Shown here in pieces: positions 25,295-35,203 of a DNA stretch of 64,000 bases. Source of the DNA: DTLC01 sp964555645 (GTDB taxonomy: Bacteria > Verrucomicrobiota > Verrucomicrobiia > Limisphaerales > DTLC01); the NCBI GenBank assembly GCA_964555645.1, contig CAZKTA010000004.1, forward strand, positions 1 through 64,000, written 5' to 3'. The notes beneath the pieces were generated by a model. The model made no database searches. It was not told the origin of the DNA and was given only the letters and a program-made list of their open reading frames with translations. Made by a program: the position numbers and the translations under genes. The first letter of the stretch is position 1, and the number at the start of each line of letters is the position of its first letter.

Positions 25295-28200
25295 GGTGCG
25301 GGTTGAATTTGGCAACTCGTCAAGACCTGCTGGTAATATGGGCGGATGGTTTGAATCGGTCTGGTAAAAAACGCGCTGTGTTCATCGCGACTATTTCCAA
25401 ACCCGAGCTGGGCCTTCAGGTTCACAGCCGACTTAATAACACCCTGTGTCTGTCCAGGCGCAGGTCCTTGGGCACTGATGGCCCACGTTCTGGAGCGCGC
25501 GATCATGGCCCGCGATTCTTGCGGGTCTGTTACCATCCTGCGCAAGCCTATGTCTGGATCAATAACCCGCCAGCCGTTGGTGCCATCGTAGGAGTAAGTA
25601 AATGCCATCCTCTCCGGCTTGTTGAACTTCTGTCCCCAAAGCCAGGGGCCGAGCAATATCCCGTCTTCGGGGTTGAAAAAATTCACCAACCGCCCCGCAA
25701 TGTTGGTATGGGCACCACGATAGCCCATGGGTTGCCATTCAGGCGTGTGAAACGGCGGAACATCCCGTGCCACCAGGTCAGCGTCGGTGGGCGCATTCAC
25801 GTCATAACAACTGGCCGGCATTGCCGCTTGCGCCAGGATGCAAGTGTCAAAGGGCGCGCCCAGGCTCAACGCCTCGCTGGTCACCGCCGCACCCTGACTG
25901 TGCCCGATAAGGTGAAGGCGGTAGTTCGGAAACCGGTTGCGCAACTGGTTCAGATAGTCCTTCAGACCGTATGCTGATTTGTAAGCATATAACTCACTGG
26001 GGTTGTAACAAAATGGATCGAGTGTTTTGGGCGGAAGCACTTTGCACGGCCAGCGCGGACTGGCGAATTTCCCGCGATAACCCGCCCAATACAACCGCTT
26101 GAACGCAGTGTCGGCCCTCAGCAACCAGGAGCCCACCGTGTTGTTCAAGCCGTGAACATAGATGATGACGTTTTGGTCTTCATCCGTCCTGGCGGGGATT
26201 GGATTCTCCACCCAGTTGGTGCTGGTCCACGTGCTGGGCGGATTCGTGCTGATGATGACATCCACATAAGTCCGTTCATACAAATCCCTCACATCACGCA
26301 AATCAATCCACGCCGAGGTTTCAGCCACGACGTTTGTGCCCCGGCGAATCGTCAAGGTCAGTTGGCCGGTCCCGGTGTTTGTGCCCTCAAAGAGAAAATA
26401 CTTGTTTGCGCCGTCAAAGAAGTTGGCTGGGAAAACGTAGCTGGCCGCTGGCGAGATCGTGGCCAGTTTTGTCCTGGTCACAAGGCTTTGGGCCACGTTG
26501 GTGTCGGTCAAATAGAAGATGCCCCCGCCAGATTCAGCCTCGTAGAGATTTATGGCAGGCGACCCGCCCAGCGCGCTGCATGAAAGCCTGACAGTATAAC
26601 CTTGATTGGCCGGAAGCGACGGCAGCCCGCAAATCCAGAGCCGCGCAAAGTCTTCCAGATCGCGCTGGGAGCGGATGCGCCCGTAAGCGTGGTCGGGCAG
26701 AGCGCGTTTTTCCACGTCGCGTTCAGGCAGCAGGAGCGACTCTGGTTGATCAAAATCATTGTTGATCCAGAACACAAACGGGCGAGCTTGCGAAGTGTTG
26801 TCCGGGCCGCCGAAGCTCGTGTCCATCGTGCCGTCGTGGTTCACGTCAAATTGTAACTTGATGACGTGCACTACGCCAGTGCCGCGTTGGCCGGTGTCAA
26901 TATCAGGCATGGTGACCAGAGCAGCCGGGCCGGGATTGGTTGGGAAAAATTCGCCGTAGGGAGACAGCAACCCGGCTTCATTGGTCGTGGCCAGGCCGTT
27001 AGCGCCGATGCTGTAGGCTTTGTCGAAGTATTGTTCGAGGTAGGCATGTTTGCCGGCGTAGCCGTTGACGATTTGCATCTTGGCCCAGCCGGCAACGCTG
27101 ATGGGTTGGCCGAACCCGGCGGTGAGCAGCGGCGAGGTGTTGGTAACGGCAAAGTCGGGCGTGCCGGGCACAGGCGGACGCGCCGTGTCACCGTACCAAA
27201 CCGCGCGGGTCTGGCTGGCGAAATAGTAATCCACAGTTTGTAACTGCGGCACGGCAAAATTCGGGAAATAAGGCGAGCCAACCGGAACAATAGAGCCGGG
27301 CAGCACCAAGTCATTCGCGCCGACTCGGAGCGAGGTTAATGGCAATCCGTAGCAGTTTCGCACGCTGGCGCCCAAGACAAGGTTGGTGTTGCTGTCCAAC
27401 CCGACACCTACTTCGGCAGCCGCATCGAGTTCATTGTAAACGGAGCCGAACCAGCGATAGTACAGCCATGTGGCGTTGGTGATACCGAGCGCAAGCGGCA
27501 ATGGCGTTTCAGTACCGGAACCAAGATACTGATACTTGGGATTCGCCAGCGTTCGTATCTGGCCATACACATCAAAGCCCGCCCCGGTATCAAACCAGCC
27601 GCATGTAAAGTCGGCAGGGTTAAACACGTAGTTGCGCCACAGGAAATTTTCCTGGACCGGCCTCAACTCGTTCATGAACGAATAATCCGAGTAGGGGCTA
27701 TAGGTCCTGTACCCTGCGTATTCGTAATTAGTGGGGCTGGCGCCGCGGGCAAAGTAGTATTCAGGGTAAAATGTGCCCGTGCCATCGTCGTGAACCGAAG
27801 CGTCGTAGCTGAACGGATGATTCACCGTAGCCGAGCGCAGCAGGAATCTGAGGTTTTCCTTCAGATGCATTCGCGCGTCAACGAAAGTGTACCCAACCCC
27901 TCCGTTCTTCTCATCGGCAGAGTACGGAAATGCCCAGACCGGTTCACCAAAACTGCCGTTCGTGGCAATAAGCCGATACGTCAACACGCCGCCGGTGTAT
28001 CCATCCAACTGATCCAGCAGAACCGGCGCAATGCCATTGACAAGGTTACTGGCGTAGATACTCAACGAGCCGATGGAAAAATCAGCCTTCGTCCAAGTCA
28101 GCAAAACTCGCGACAAACCCGCAGGCGCCGAACCCACCACCAAATACAACTGCGCTGCCGGGCCGCGCACGAAGTCAGCCGGCAAAGTCAAGCCCGGCTC

Positions 28201-29322
28201 GGATACGGCAACACATTGGCTGACCGATGAAAGGCCGCCCGGGAAATATGCGCGGACTTGGTAAATCGGCGGGCCGTCTTGGCCGCCAATGAAATCGTAC
28301 CCTGGACTGTGGGTGAACGTGAACGTGGCCGCGCTGACCTGAGTAATTTCACCGCCCCACCAGTGCTCGATGCCGTACGCGCTCACTGGCCCACCGCCGG
28401 ATTCCCAAGTGATGATGATGTTTGTGCCTGTGGAATCCACACGCGCAATAACATTTCTGGGTGGCGGCGGGGTGTTGAAAACATTCGGGTTTGTGCCCTT
28501 CTGGTATTCCTGCAAATTGTTCCAGCCGTCGCCGTCCGGGTCGGCATACGGGTCCACGCCGACATAGCCAAAATACTGCAACTGCCACCAATCGGGCAGG
28601 CCATTGCCGTCGCTATCTATCCAGGCGCGCGCCCACAAAAACAAGGTGTTTGTCCTGTTTCCGACTGGCACGACCGCAGGCGTCCAGTTCGTGTCCGGCG
28701 CGCCCAACACGCTCTGTTCCACAGTCCACACCGCATCGGTCAGCGTTTGTTTGCTCAGCAACTCATACTCAACGTCGGCAATGGTCCCGTGCAGAATGAC
28801 GGCGACTGAGTTGCTATCGGAGGTAAAAGCGTTTGTGCCCGGACGAAGTATCTCCATCCAGAGGCCATTTGTGGGGTAGCTCGACAGCGGCTCTGCTGGC
28901 CCGCCGCCCTCGCCGCCTTCTTCACCTTCTGCTGGCACGGGCGGCCCACTATCCATGGTTTGTGCCAGACCGATCTCCCGCTCTGCTGCCTCCAGGAGTA
29001 TCTCCAACTCAACGACGGCACGGTCGTCAACCAAAAAGCTGCATTGGTCGCCATCGCGGCCGAGCAGATAGACACGCACCGCTGCATCCACGTCAAAGTT
29101 CGCATACTGGAAGAACGGCACGGGCGGCTCGTCTTTGGCCAAACTCCAGAACGTGCCTCACTGGGGCAGCGCTTCCGGCGGAACCGGCTGCACATCCGCC
29201 ACTGCGGCGAGCCAGACCTCCGTTTGAAGTCGCTCAAGCGCCGTTTGGGCCAACAGAACCAAACCCGCGCCCGGCGCAAGAGAGGCGATCATCGCCGCCA
29301 TTACTCTGCGTGTCTTGTTCAT
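25291..29322 (-). pseudogene. giant secreted protein with C-terminal alpha/beta-hydrolase, interrupted by in-frame TGA
   Basis: An ATG at 29322 starts a signal-peptide-like N-terminus (MNKTRRVMAAMIASLAPGAG) that runs 54 codons to TGA at 29158-29160. The same frame continues open for about 1,288 more codons to 25291. The long part has an acidic Glu/Gly patch (near 75 of the open part), a DSDGNGLPDWW / DPDGDGWNNLQEYQ calcium-type repeat (thrombospondin-3/dockerin-like, near 175-205), a fibronectin-like domain, long beta-rich regions, and a C-terminal hydrolase with VIIYVHGLNN, the nucleophile motif GHSQGAA and a DEHSAFF histidine. The only candidate starts after the TGA (such as TTG 29142) would lack the signal peptide. 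It is either a young pseudogene, a read-through gene or a base-call error. Confidence 0.75.
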
Positions 29323-29687
29323 AACTTGGTTTGCCTTCCATTTTGTGCCTTGCTTCGGCCCGAACGAAATGGCGCGAGACTCGTTGCGACCTCATCCCGG
29401 GCGTCAGCACGCCCATATAGAGAATAGCACCGAGGCGCGCCAAGCGGCGCGCTCGGCTCCGGCGTCTCTGCATTGGTGGAGACTGTGCTCCACCCGAAAT
29501 TGCTGACTTCAGGAACAGGACCGCAGCCCAAAGCTGCGCAAAGTTTTATGTCAATCTTCGTTTGCTCTTCGTTCGTGGTCCTTTCGTTCGGTTTTCTTCA
29601 CGTATTAGACTGAAGCCGCCTACCGATTGCAACAGACATTTTTCTGAATCCAAAAGCTGGGGCGTTCGATGGGCACCAAAGGTAGGG
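29323..29687. other. intergenic region upstream of giant gene
   Basis: About 365 bases. No gene was recognised. It should carry the promoter of the minus-strand giant gene; a purine-rich GGAAGG lies about 16 bases before its ATG. Confidence 0.4.
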
Positions 29688-29832
29688 ACGCCGCGCCGGG
29701 GTGTCCTCGTTCGTCTCCAGCCGACGGAACGATGGATTCCCTTGATTCCAGCCCGCTGGCTGGTGCTGTGGCAGCCGGGCCGGACAGCACGGCGCGCTGT
29801 CCCTACCAGGAAAAGTGGTGGTGTCAGGATGC
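29688..29832 (+). repeat. dispersed repeat, copy 2
   Basis: 29688-29720 matches 24530-24562 (four transitions). Further right, 29797-29832 (CCCTACCAGGAAAAGTGGTG and on to GATGC) is repeated nearly exactly at 30024-30059. The two copies of the second segment flank the small inverted-repeat element at 29834-29993 in direct orientation. Confidence 0.6.
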
Positions 29833-29833
29833 T

Positions 29834-29993
29834 CTAGAGCATTTCCATAAATGTCCTAGCGACTTGAACACCCACCAACCCCTCACCCGGTCCCGCAACT
29901 GCGGGACCACCCTCTCCCCATCGGATAGGGAGAGGGTCGGGGTGAGGGGCAACTGCCAGCAGACTCGCTACATGATTCATGGAAATGCTCTAG
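29834..29993. mobile_element. 160-bp MITE-like element with 15-bp perfect inverted ends
   Basis: The ends are CTAGAGCATTTCCAT (29834-29848) and its exact reverse complement (29979-29993). Inside is a perfectly paired three-way junction: outer stem 29879-29888/29940-29949 (10 bp), hairpin one 29889-29896/29901-29908 (8 bp, AACT loop) and hairpin two 29909-29918/29928-29937 (10 bp, 9-base loop). There is no coding capacity. The size, terminal inverted repeats and non-coding interior fit a miniature inverted-repeat transposable element or a structured repetitive element. Confidence 0.7.
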
Positions 29994-30023
29994 CGTGATT
30001 ACAGCGGCAAGACGCTCAACGGA

Positions 30024-30059
30024 CCCCTACCAAGAAAAGTGGTGGTAGTGTCAGGATGC
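30024..30059 (+). repeat. dispersed repeat, copy 3
   Basis: ACCAAGAAAAGTGGTGGTAG and the following TGTCAGGATGC repeat 29802-29832 with one substitution and a short insertion. This copy lies about 30 bases to the right of the MITE-like element and 89 bases before the thuA-like gene. Confidence 0.55.
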
Positions 30060-30147
30060 GCCCGCGTTCGATTCCGCTTGCAGAAATAAATTCCATTGTG
30101 AGTCGGGTTCGTTTATGCTGATTTCAAAATGACGGCTGCGCAAACTG

Positions 30148-31170
30148 ATGGTTTTTATGAGAATGACCTTGTTGAAATTGACTGGACTGCAAGTGGCAGC
30201 GGTGGTGTTGCTTTGTTCCGGCCTGCAATTGCTGGCGCAGACTGAAATGAAGAAAGACACGCCCAAACGCGTGCTGGTGGTGAGCGTGACCGCCAGTTTC
30301 AGGCACTCGGCGATCCCGGTTGGAGACCGCATTCTGGAGGAACTGGCCGCGCGGAGCGGCGCGTTCATTTTGGATTACGCCCAGCAACCGCCTGGAGAGA
30401 TGCCGGCAGAGCCGAGAAAACCGGCTGACCTCAAGCCAGACGCTGACCAAGCCGCCAAGGACGCGCATGCCGTTGCGATGGCGAGATACGACGAAGAAAT
30501 GGCCAATTTCAGGTCATTCCAAGCCGCCCGGCAGATGGAACTGAAGGCAGCTCTCCAGAAGCTCAGCCCCGAAAACCTCAAACGTTACGATGCAGTCATT
30601 TTTAACAATACATCTGGTGAGCTGCCGTTGCCCGACAAGGCGGCGTTTCTGAAGTGGATCGAGGACGGGCATGGATTTGTTGGGATTCATGCAGCTACGG
30701 ACACGTTCCGCGGCCACAAACCGCTTGATCCGTACATACAGATGGTTGGCGCCGAGTTTGCCTCGCACGGGCCGCAGGTCGAGGTCGAAATAATCAATCA
30801 CGAACCGGCTCACCCGGCATGCCGGCATTTGCCAAAGACGTTGCGTGTGTACGAAGAGATTTACCTGTTCAACGGGTTCGAGCGCGACAAGGTGCAATGT
30901 TTGCTCGGCTTAGACAAACATCCGAACACAAAACAGCCTGGGTACTATCCGATTGCATGGTGCAAGCAGTACGGTAAAGGCCGTGTGTTTTACACTTCGC
31001 TTGGTCACAGGGAAGATTTGTGGGATCCACAATGGCAACAAGGCAAACGCATGAACGCGCCTGTTGTGGCTGAGGCGTTTCAGAAACATCTTTTAGGCGG
31101 CATTTTATGGGCGCTTGGGCTTGAACCGAGCGGTACAGGACCGGAAAAAGCCGGAACCGGCGGGCAATAA
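30148..31170 (+). CDS. secreted ThuA-domain protein
   Basis: 340 residues; signal peptide about 1-31 (ending LLAQ). The ThuA-like fold is a glutamine-amidotransferase relative: RVLVVSVTASFRHSA near 41-55, DAVIFNNTSGELP near 150, and GHGFVGIHAATDTF near 173-186, then GRVFYTSLGHREDLWD toward the C-terminus. ThuA proteins accompany trehalose or keto-sugar metabolism in rhizobia; the exact reaction is unknown. The oxidoreductase gene starts 58 bases later, and this ThuA plus Gfo/Idh/MocA pairing is common in Verrucomicrobiota and Planctomycetota. The first half of the gene resembles the accessory block to its left in base and codon style, the second half resembles the host. Confidence 0.87.
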   Translation: MVFMRMTLLKLTGLQVAAVVLLCSGLQLLAQTEMKKDTPKRVLVVSVTASFRHSAIPVGDRILEELAARSGAFILDYAQQPPGEMPAEPRKPADLKPDADQAAKDAHAVAMARYDEEMANFRSFQAARQMELKAALQKLSPENLKRYDAVIFNNTSGELPLPDKAAFLKWIEDGHGFVGIHAATDTFRGHKPLDPYIQMVGAEFASHGPQVEVEIINHEPAHPACRHLPKTLRVYEEIYLFNGFERDKVQCLLGLDKHPNTKQPGYYPIAWCKQYGKGRVFYTSLGHREDLWDPQWQQGKRMNAPVVAEAFQKHLLGGILWALGLEPSGTGPEKAGTGGQ

Positions 31171-31228
31171 TGCACCGTGCAAATTTCGTTTTTTCCAACA
31201 ACAACGTTTCCACCTGCACACGCAGTCC

Positions 31229-32605
31229 ATGAAACTTACCCAGTCTGAGTTACATCAGGTTAACCGCCGTAATTTCATAGGCACAAGCTCGGTTGCTGCT
31301 GCTTACGCAATGTTGGGTGGCGTCGAGCTGATACCGGCCCAGGAACCTGAAAAATCTGCCGGGGAAAAACCGGCAGGCCCAAAGGTTAAGTGCGCCGTAA
31401 TCGGGCTCGGCAGTTGGGGACGCGAACTTCTCAACACGCTGTTGCGCGTGCCGCAGGCTGAGCTGGCGGTAATTTGCGATGCATATCCGGCTGCGCTCAA
31501 GCGCGCTGCTGGACTGGCGCCCGGCGCAAAGACAACACAGGATTACCAAACCGTTCTAGCGGATCCTGAGATAGCAGCCGTGCTGGTGGCTACACCGACG
31601 CATTTACACAAGGAGATTGTGCTGGCTGCATTGCGTGCGGGCAAACATGTGTATTGCGAGGTACCATTAGCGCATACGGTTGAGGACACGCGGCAGATTG
31701 CGCAAGCAGCACGGGCTGCGTACAAGCAGGTGTTTCAAGCCGGGCTGCAATATCGTTCTGACAATCAACGGTTGTATGTGCAACGTAACATTCGCTCGGG
31801 TGAGCTTGGCAACTTTGTTATGGTCCGCGCCCAATGGCATAAAAAACTGAGTTGGCGCGCTGCGTCGCCGAACCCTGAGCGCGAGAAAGCACTGAACTGG
31901 CGGTTGGACAGCGAGATTTCGCCAGGGTTGGTCGGTGAAATTGCGATTCACCAGCTTGACCAGGTGAGCTGGTTTTTGAATCGGCTTCCCTTGCGTGTGT
32001 ACGGGTTTGGTTCGATCACCACTTGGGACGACGGACGCGATGTGCCGGATACAGTTCAGCTCATTATGGAATTTGCTGGGGGCGTGCGGCTTGTGTATGA
32101 CGCGACATTGGGCAGTTCGTTTGATGCAGAGCAGGAAGTTTACTTTGGCAGTAACGCAACTGTTGTGATGCGCGAAAGTCGTGCTTGGATGTTCAAGGAA
32201 CCGGACTCACCACTGGCCGGTTGGGAAGTGTACGCCAAAAAGGAGGTGTTTGTACCGAGCAGTGAGACCGGCATAGTAATTGCCGCAGATTCAAGCAAAC
32301 AGATCATGCACATCGAGACAACGCAACAACCGGCCTTGCCGCAAAAAACAGCGTTGCATCAGGCAGTTGAAGCTTTCATAGGTAACTGTGCCGAGTTCAC
32401 CGCTGAGGTGCAGGATTTTACCGACGCATACGGCGAGAGCGACCGCGCCACATTCGAGCAACACATGGTTGCAAACTTCAAACCTCGACCTGCTGCAAGT
32501 GCCAAGGACGGGTTGGTTGCGACTGTAATTGCGCTCAAGGCGAATGAGGCAGTGCGTACGGGTCAGAGAGTCGAGTTCAAACCTGACTGGTTTGAATTGG
32601 GCTAA
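31229..32605 (+). CDS. Tat-exported Gfo/Idh/MocA-family oxidoreductase
   Basis: 458 residues from ATG 31229, chosen because it places a twin-arginine signal (VNRRNFIGTSSVAAAYAML, residues 12-30) at the N-terminus; the frame is open further upstream but overlaps thuA. The NAD(P)-binding fold follows a Lys/Gly linker (VKCAVIGLGSWGREL, near 53). The motif HVYCEVPLAHTVEDTRQI contains the usual E-(K/V)-P element; the lysine of the common EKP is valine here. The sugar-binding C-terminal domain contains GLVGEIAIHQLDQVSWFL. It probably oxidises a sugar or derivative in the periplasm with pre-bound cofactor. It is likely co-transcribed with the ThuA gene. Confidence 0.88.
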   Translation: MKLTQSELHQVNRRNFIGTSSVAAAYAMLGGVELIPAQEPEKSAGEKPAGPKVKCAVIGLGSWGRELLNTLLRVPQAELAVICDAYPAALKRAAGLAPGAKTTQDYQTVLADPEIAAVLVATPTHLHKEIVLAALRAGKHVYCEVPLAHTVEDTRQIAQAARAAYKQVFQAGLQYRSDNQRLYVQRNIRSGELGNFVMVRAQWHKKLSWRAASPNPEREKALNWRLDSEISPGLVGEIAIHQLDQVSWFLNRLPLRVYGFGSITTWDDGRDVPDTVQLIMEFAGGVRLVYDATLGSSFDAEQEVYFGSNATVVMRESRAWMFKEPDSPLAGWEVYAKKEVFVPSSETGIVIAADSSKQIMHIETTQQPALPQKTALHQAVEAFIGNCAEFTAEVQDFTDAYGESDRATFEQHMVANFKPRPAASAKDGLVATVIALKANEAVRTGQRVEFKPDWFELG

Positions 32606-32637
32606 GTTTCAAACCGTCTAAACCTGCGGACACAACA

Positions 32638-33414
32638 ATGGGCAACACGGAATTCAAGCGAATGTCAGACATGAGAACCTCGACAAAGGTCACACAAGCT
32701 GGGTGTGGCGACCGTGCGAAGTTGTTTGCGCGGTTTGGCGTGGTAGTGTGTGCAGCGGTTATTGCTCTAGGGTGCAGTGGTCTTGCTGCCGATGGCTTGC
32801 AACAAACCGGTGAAGCTGCGAGTGGACTTGTCCGGTACGACTCGCAACCTGGCAGCCTCGTGCAAATTGATGGCACCTCAAACATACACGATTGGACGGT
32901 CAAGGGCGGTGTGATCAGAGGGTTTATTGAAGCCGACGCGGAGTTTCCGGCCTCGGCGGCTCGAGCCGGCGCGCGGCCACCCCGTGTTGAGGTTACAATC
33001 CCGGTCCGCACGCTCAAAAGCCAGGTCGCAATTGGCGCAAAAAAAATGGATGAAGTCATGCAAGAGCACATGAACATGGCGCAGTGGCCGAACATCGAGT
33101 ATCGGCTTATCGAGCTTTTGCCAAAAACAACAAACGCCGCAACCGGCGCGGCGTTTCAATTCGATGCGATCGGTGCGCTGACGGTTTCAGGTGTCACGCG
33201 CACGAATCGTATGCCAGTTACAATCGAACGGATCGGGCAGGGTAAGATCAAGGTCACAGGCGTCGCCAACCTGAAGATGACCGAGTTCGGCATCAAACCG
33301 CCTTCACCGGCGCTCTCGATCGGGCTGATCAAGACAGGAGACAATGTTGTAGTGCGCGTTGATTGGGTTGTTGCGCGTTTTGAAAGCCCAGACTCAACCA
33401 CCACAGCAAAGTAA
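32638..33414 (+). CDS. YceI-like secreted protein
   Basis: 258 residues (ATG 32638; ATG 32671 is also plausible and gives a tidier signal peptide). The export signal lies at about 28-50. The mature part is a YceI/lipocalin-like barrel: SLVQIDGTSNIHDWTVKG near 71-88, VTIPVRTLKS, MNMAQWPNIEYRL near 145 and the C-terminal GVANLKMTEFGIKPP. YceI proteins bind polyisoprenoid lipids in the periplasm. A polyprenyl diphosphate synthase gene starts 81 bases downstream, a suggestive neighbour. It lies 32 bases after the oxidoreductase gene. Confidence 0.87.
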   Translation: MGNTEFKRMSDMRTSTKVTQAGCGDRAKLFARFGVVVCAAVIALGCSGLAADGLQQTGEAASGLVRYDSQPGSLVQIDGTSNIHDWTVKGGVIRGFIEADAEFPASAARAGARPPRVEVTIPVRTLKSQVAIGAKKMDEVMQEHMNMAQWPNIEYRLIELLPKTTNAATGAAFQFDAIGALTVSGVTRTNRMPVTIERIGQGKIKVTGVANLKMTEFGIKPPSPALSIGLIKTGDNVVVRVDWVVARFESPDSTTTAK

Positions 33415-33495
33415 CCGGTGCAATACACAGCAGCAAACACGCCCGCTGCTGTACCGGTTTGACTTTGGTCAATTCTCTCAATAGACTTTTTTTGC

Positions 33496-34542
33496 ATGCT
33501 ATCGGCTGATACCAAGGTGGCGGGTGTGACCGCCACCGGCGTTGGTGACTCTGCACTTGGCTGGAAACAGGTCACAGAGCCGGTTGAACAGTTTCTTGAG
33601 GCTGTGACAAGTCGGCTTGCCGAGGAGGTGCGCGGATTTGATTCTGGTCTGGCTGCATATGCCGAGTACGCATTGACAGCTCAGGGTAAACAATTGCGTC
33701 CGGCCCTGCTCGGGTTAAGCGCAAAAGCAACAGGCGGCCTGAACGATTCGCATGTGACCGCTGCTGTGATAGTCGAGATGGTGCACCTTGCAACACTTGT
33801 GCACGACGATGTCATGGACGAAGCCGAGATTCGCCGAGGCAGACTGACCCTGGCGGCAAATTGGGGTAACGAAACTGCGGTGTTATTTGGCGACTGCCTT
33901 TTTGCACAGGCGTTACGGTTGGCTGCCGGTTACCCGACACCCGATGTGTGTCGTGCAGTTGCATCCGCCACAAAGACAGTTTGCTCTGGTGAAATTCTGC
34001 AAAATCACCAGCGCAACATGTTTGATCTGTCGCAGCATGAATACCTGCGTGTGCTGGAGATGAAAACAGGCGAGCTGTTTGCGTTAGCATGTGAACTTGG
34101 CGGGTTTTTGAACGGTGCACCATCGGCCAGTCAGCTCGCTCTGCGCAAATTCGGTTTAGCCTTGGGCACAGCTTACCAGCTTTACGATGATTGCCTGGAT
34201 GTGTTTGGGAGCGAGGCCGAAGCTGGTAAATCACTCGGCACGGACCTCATGAAAGGCAAACCAACGCTACCGGTCTTGCTTTTCTGGGAGCGTGCAACTG
34301 CTGCCGAACGTAACAAATTACGTGCGTTATTGACCCGATGGGTTCCCGGCACGTTTGAGCGGGTACAGGCGATGCTTGCCACACCGCATACGGTCCGGCG
34401 CGCTGTGCATTTACTGGACAAGCACATCAGAGCCGCATGCGAAGCGTTGGGTGCATTACCTGACGGTCAGACCCCGCTGATCAGGCTAGCCAATTACCTA
34501 CGGCGACAGGCAAAAACCCTTTGCACACGCGCGGTCGCCTGA
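33496..34542 (+). CDS. polyprenyl diphosphate synthase
   Basis: 348 residues. It condenses isopentenyl diphosphate onto an allylic primer to make a long isoprenoid chain, most likely for the quinone tail. The first Asp-rich motif is HDDVMDE (Asp104, Asp105, Asp108), followed by the paired arginines RRG; the second is YDDCLD (Asp231, Asp232, Asp235). GKQLRPAL (64-71) binds the diphosphate. Chain length cannot be set from sequence by eye, but the overall length fits octaprenyl/solanesyl-type (IspB-like) enzymes. It is 10 bases ahead of a sigma-factor gene and likely shares its transcript. Confidence 0.92.
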   Translation: MLSADTKVAGVTATGVGDSALGWKQVTEPVEQFLEAVTSRLAEEVRGFDSGLAAYAEYALTAQGKQLRPALLGLSAKATGGLNDSHVTAAVIVEMVHLATLVHDDVMDEAEIRRGRLTLAANWGNETAVLFGDCLFAQALRLAAGYPTPDVCRAVASATKTVCSGEILQNHQRNMFDLSQHEYLRVLEMKTGELFALACELGGFLNGAPSASQLALRKFGLALGTAYQLYDDCLDVFGSEAEAGKSLGTDLMKGKPTLPVLLFWERATAAERNKLRALLTRWVPGTFERVQAMLATPHTVRRAVHLLDKHIRAACEALGALPDGQTPLIRLANYLRRQAKTLCTRAVA

Positions 34543-34552
34543 GCACGCGTTT

Positions 34553-35197
34553 ATGCCAAACCCGGCTCCAGATCAACCCACTGCAGCCACGGCCAGCAAA
34601 GATGTTGGAGTGTCAGACGCTGAGCACGCTGCTGACGAGCTGGCACTAGTCAGACGCGCGCAGGCCGGCGAGCTTGAGGCATTTGAAGAATTGGTTCGTC
34701 GGTACCAGGAACGGATTTATTCAACCATTTACCACATGACCGCCAATCACGAGGATGCAAGTGACCTTGCCCAAGAAACGTTCATCAAAGCATACGAGGC
34801 GCTCAAGACATTCAAGGGGCACTCGAGCTTTTTCACCTGGCTTTATCGGATTGCCGTCAATAAGACCATTAATTTCCTCAAACAACACCGGCACCGCATC
34901 CAGATGAGCCTCAATGACCTTGATTTCAACGCCGAACACGACCCTGACATCGTAGCATTGATCTCAGAAAAAACGCCCCGGCGCGAGGTTAACCTTGTCG
35001 AACTACAGCAAAGATTGAACGAAGCGCTTCAAAAGCTGTCTGAGCCTCATAGATTGGTGGTGATTCTGCATGATGTGCAGGGTTTGCCACACGAAGAAAT
35101 TGCACGAATTATGGATTGCAACGTCGGCACAGTGCGCTCACGCTTGTTTTATGCGCGGCAACAACTGCAAGCGCTTTTGTCCGATTACCTGAAATAA
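34553..35197 (+). CDS. ECF-type RNA polymerase sigma factor
   Basis: 214 residues. Region 2 is clear at about 30-110 (YQERIYSTIYHMTANHEDASDLAQ, then FFTWLYRIAVNKTINFL), and region 4 at about 160-210 (LHDVQGLPHEEIARIMDCNVGTVRSRLFYARQQL). It lacks region 3, as ECF (SigW/RpoE-like) factors do. A single-pass membrane protein gene begins 6 bases downstream and is the likely anti-sigma factor. The N-terminal 28 residues are a Pro/Ala-rich extension. Confidence 0.92.
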   Translation: MPNPAPDQPTAATASKDVGVSDAEHAADELALVRRAQAGELEAFEELVRRYQERIYSTIYHMTANHEDASDLAQETFIKAYEALKTFKGHSSFFTWLYRIAVNKTINFLKQHRHRIQMSLNDLDFNAEHDPDIVALISEKTPRREVNLVELQQRLNEALQKLSEPHRLVVILHDVQGLPHEEIARIMDCNVGTVRSRLFYARQQLQALLSDYLK

Positions 35198-35203
35198 TCA
35201 GCC

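Noticed and set aside
29158..29160. Selenocysteine codon
   Set aside because: The TGA lies just after the signal peptide, outside any catalytic motif, and no selenocysteine machinery is in the window. Mutation, read-through or base error is simpler.
33130..33157. Terminator-like hairpin in the YceI-like gene
   Set aside because: AACGCCGC/GCGGCGTT is inside a well-supported coding frame that continues past it, and a terminator there would cut the gene.
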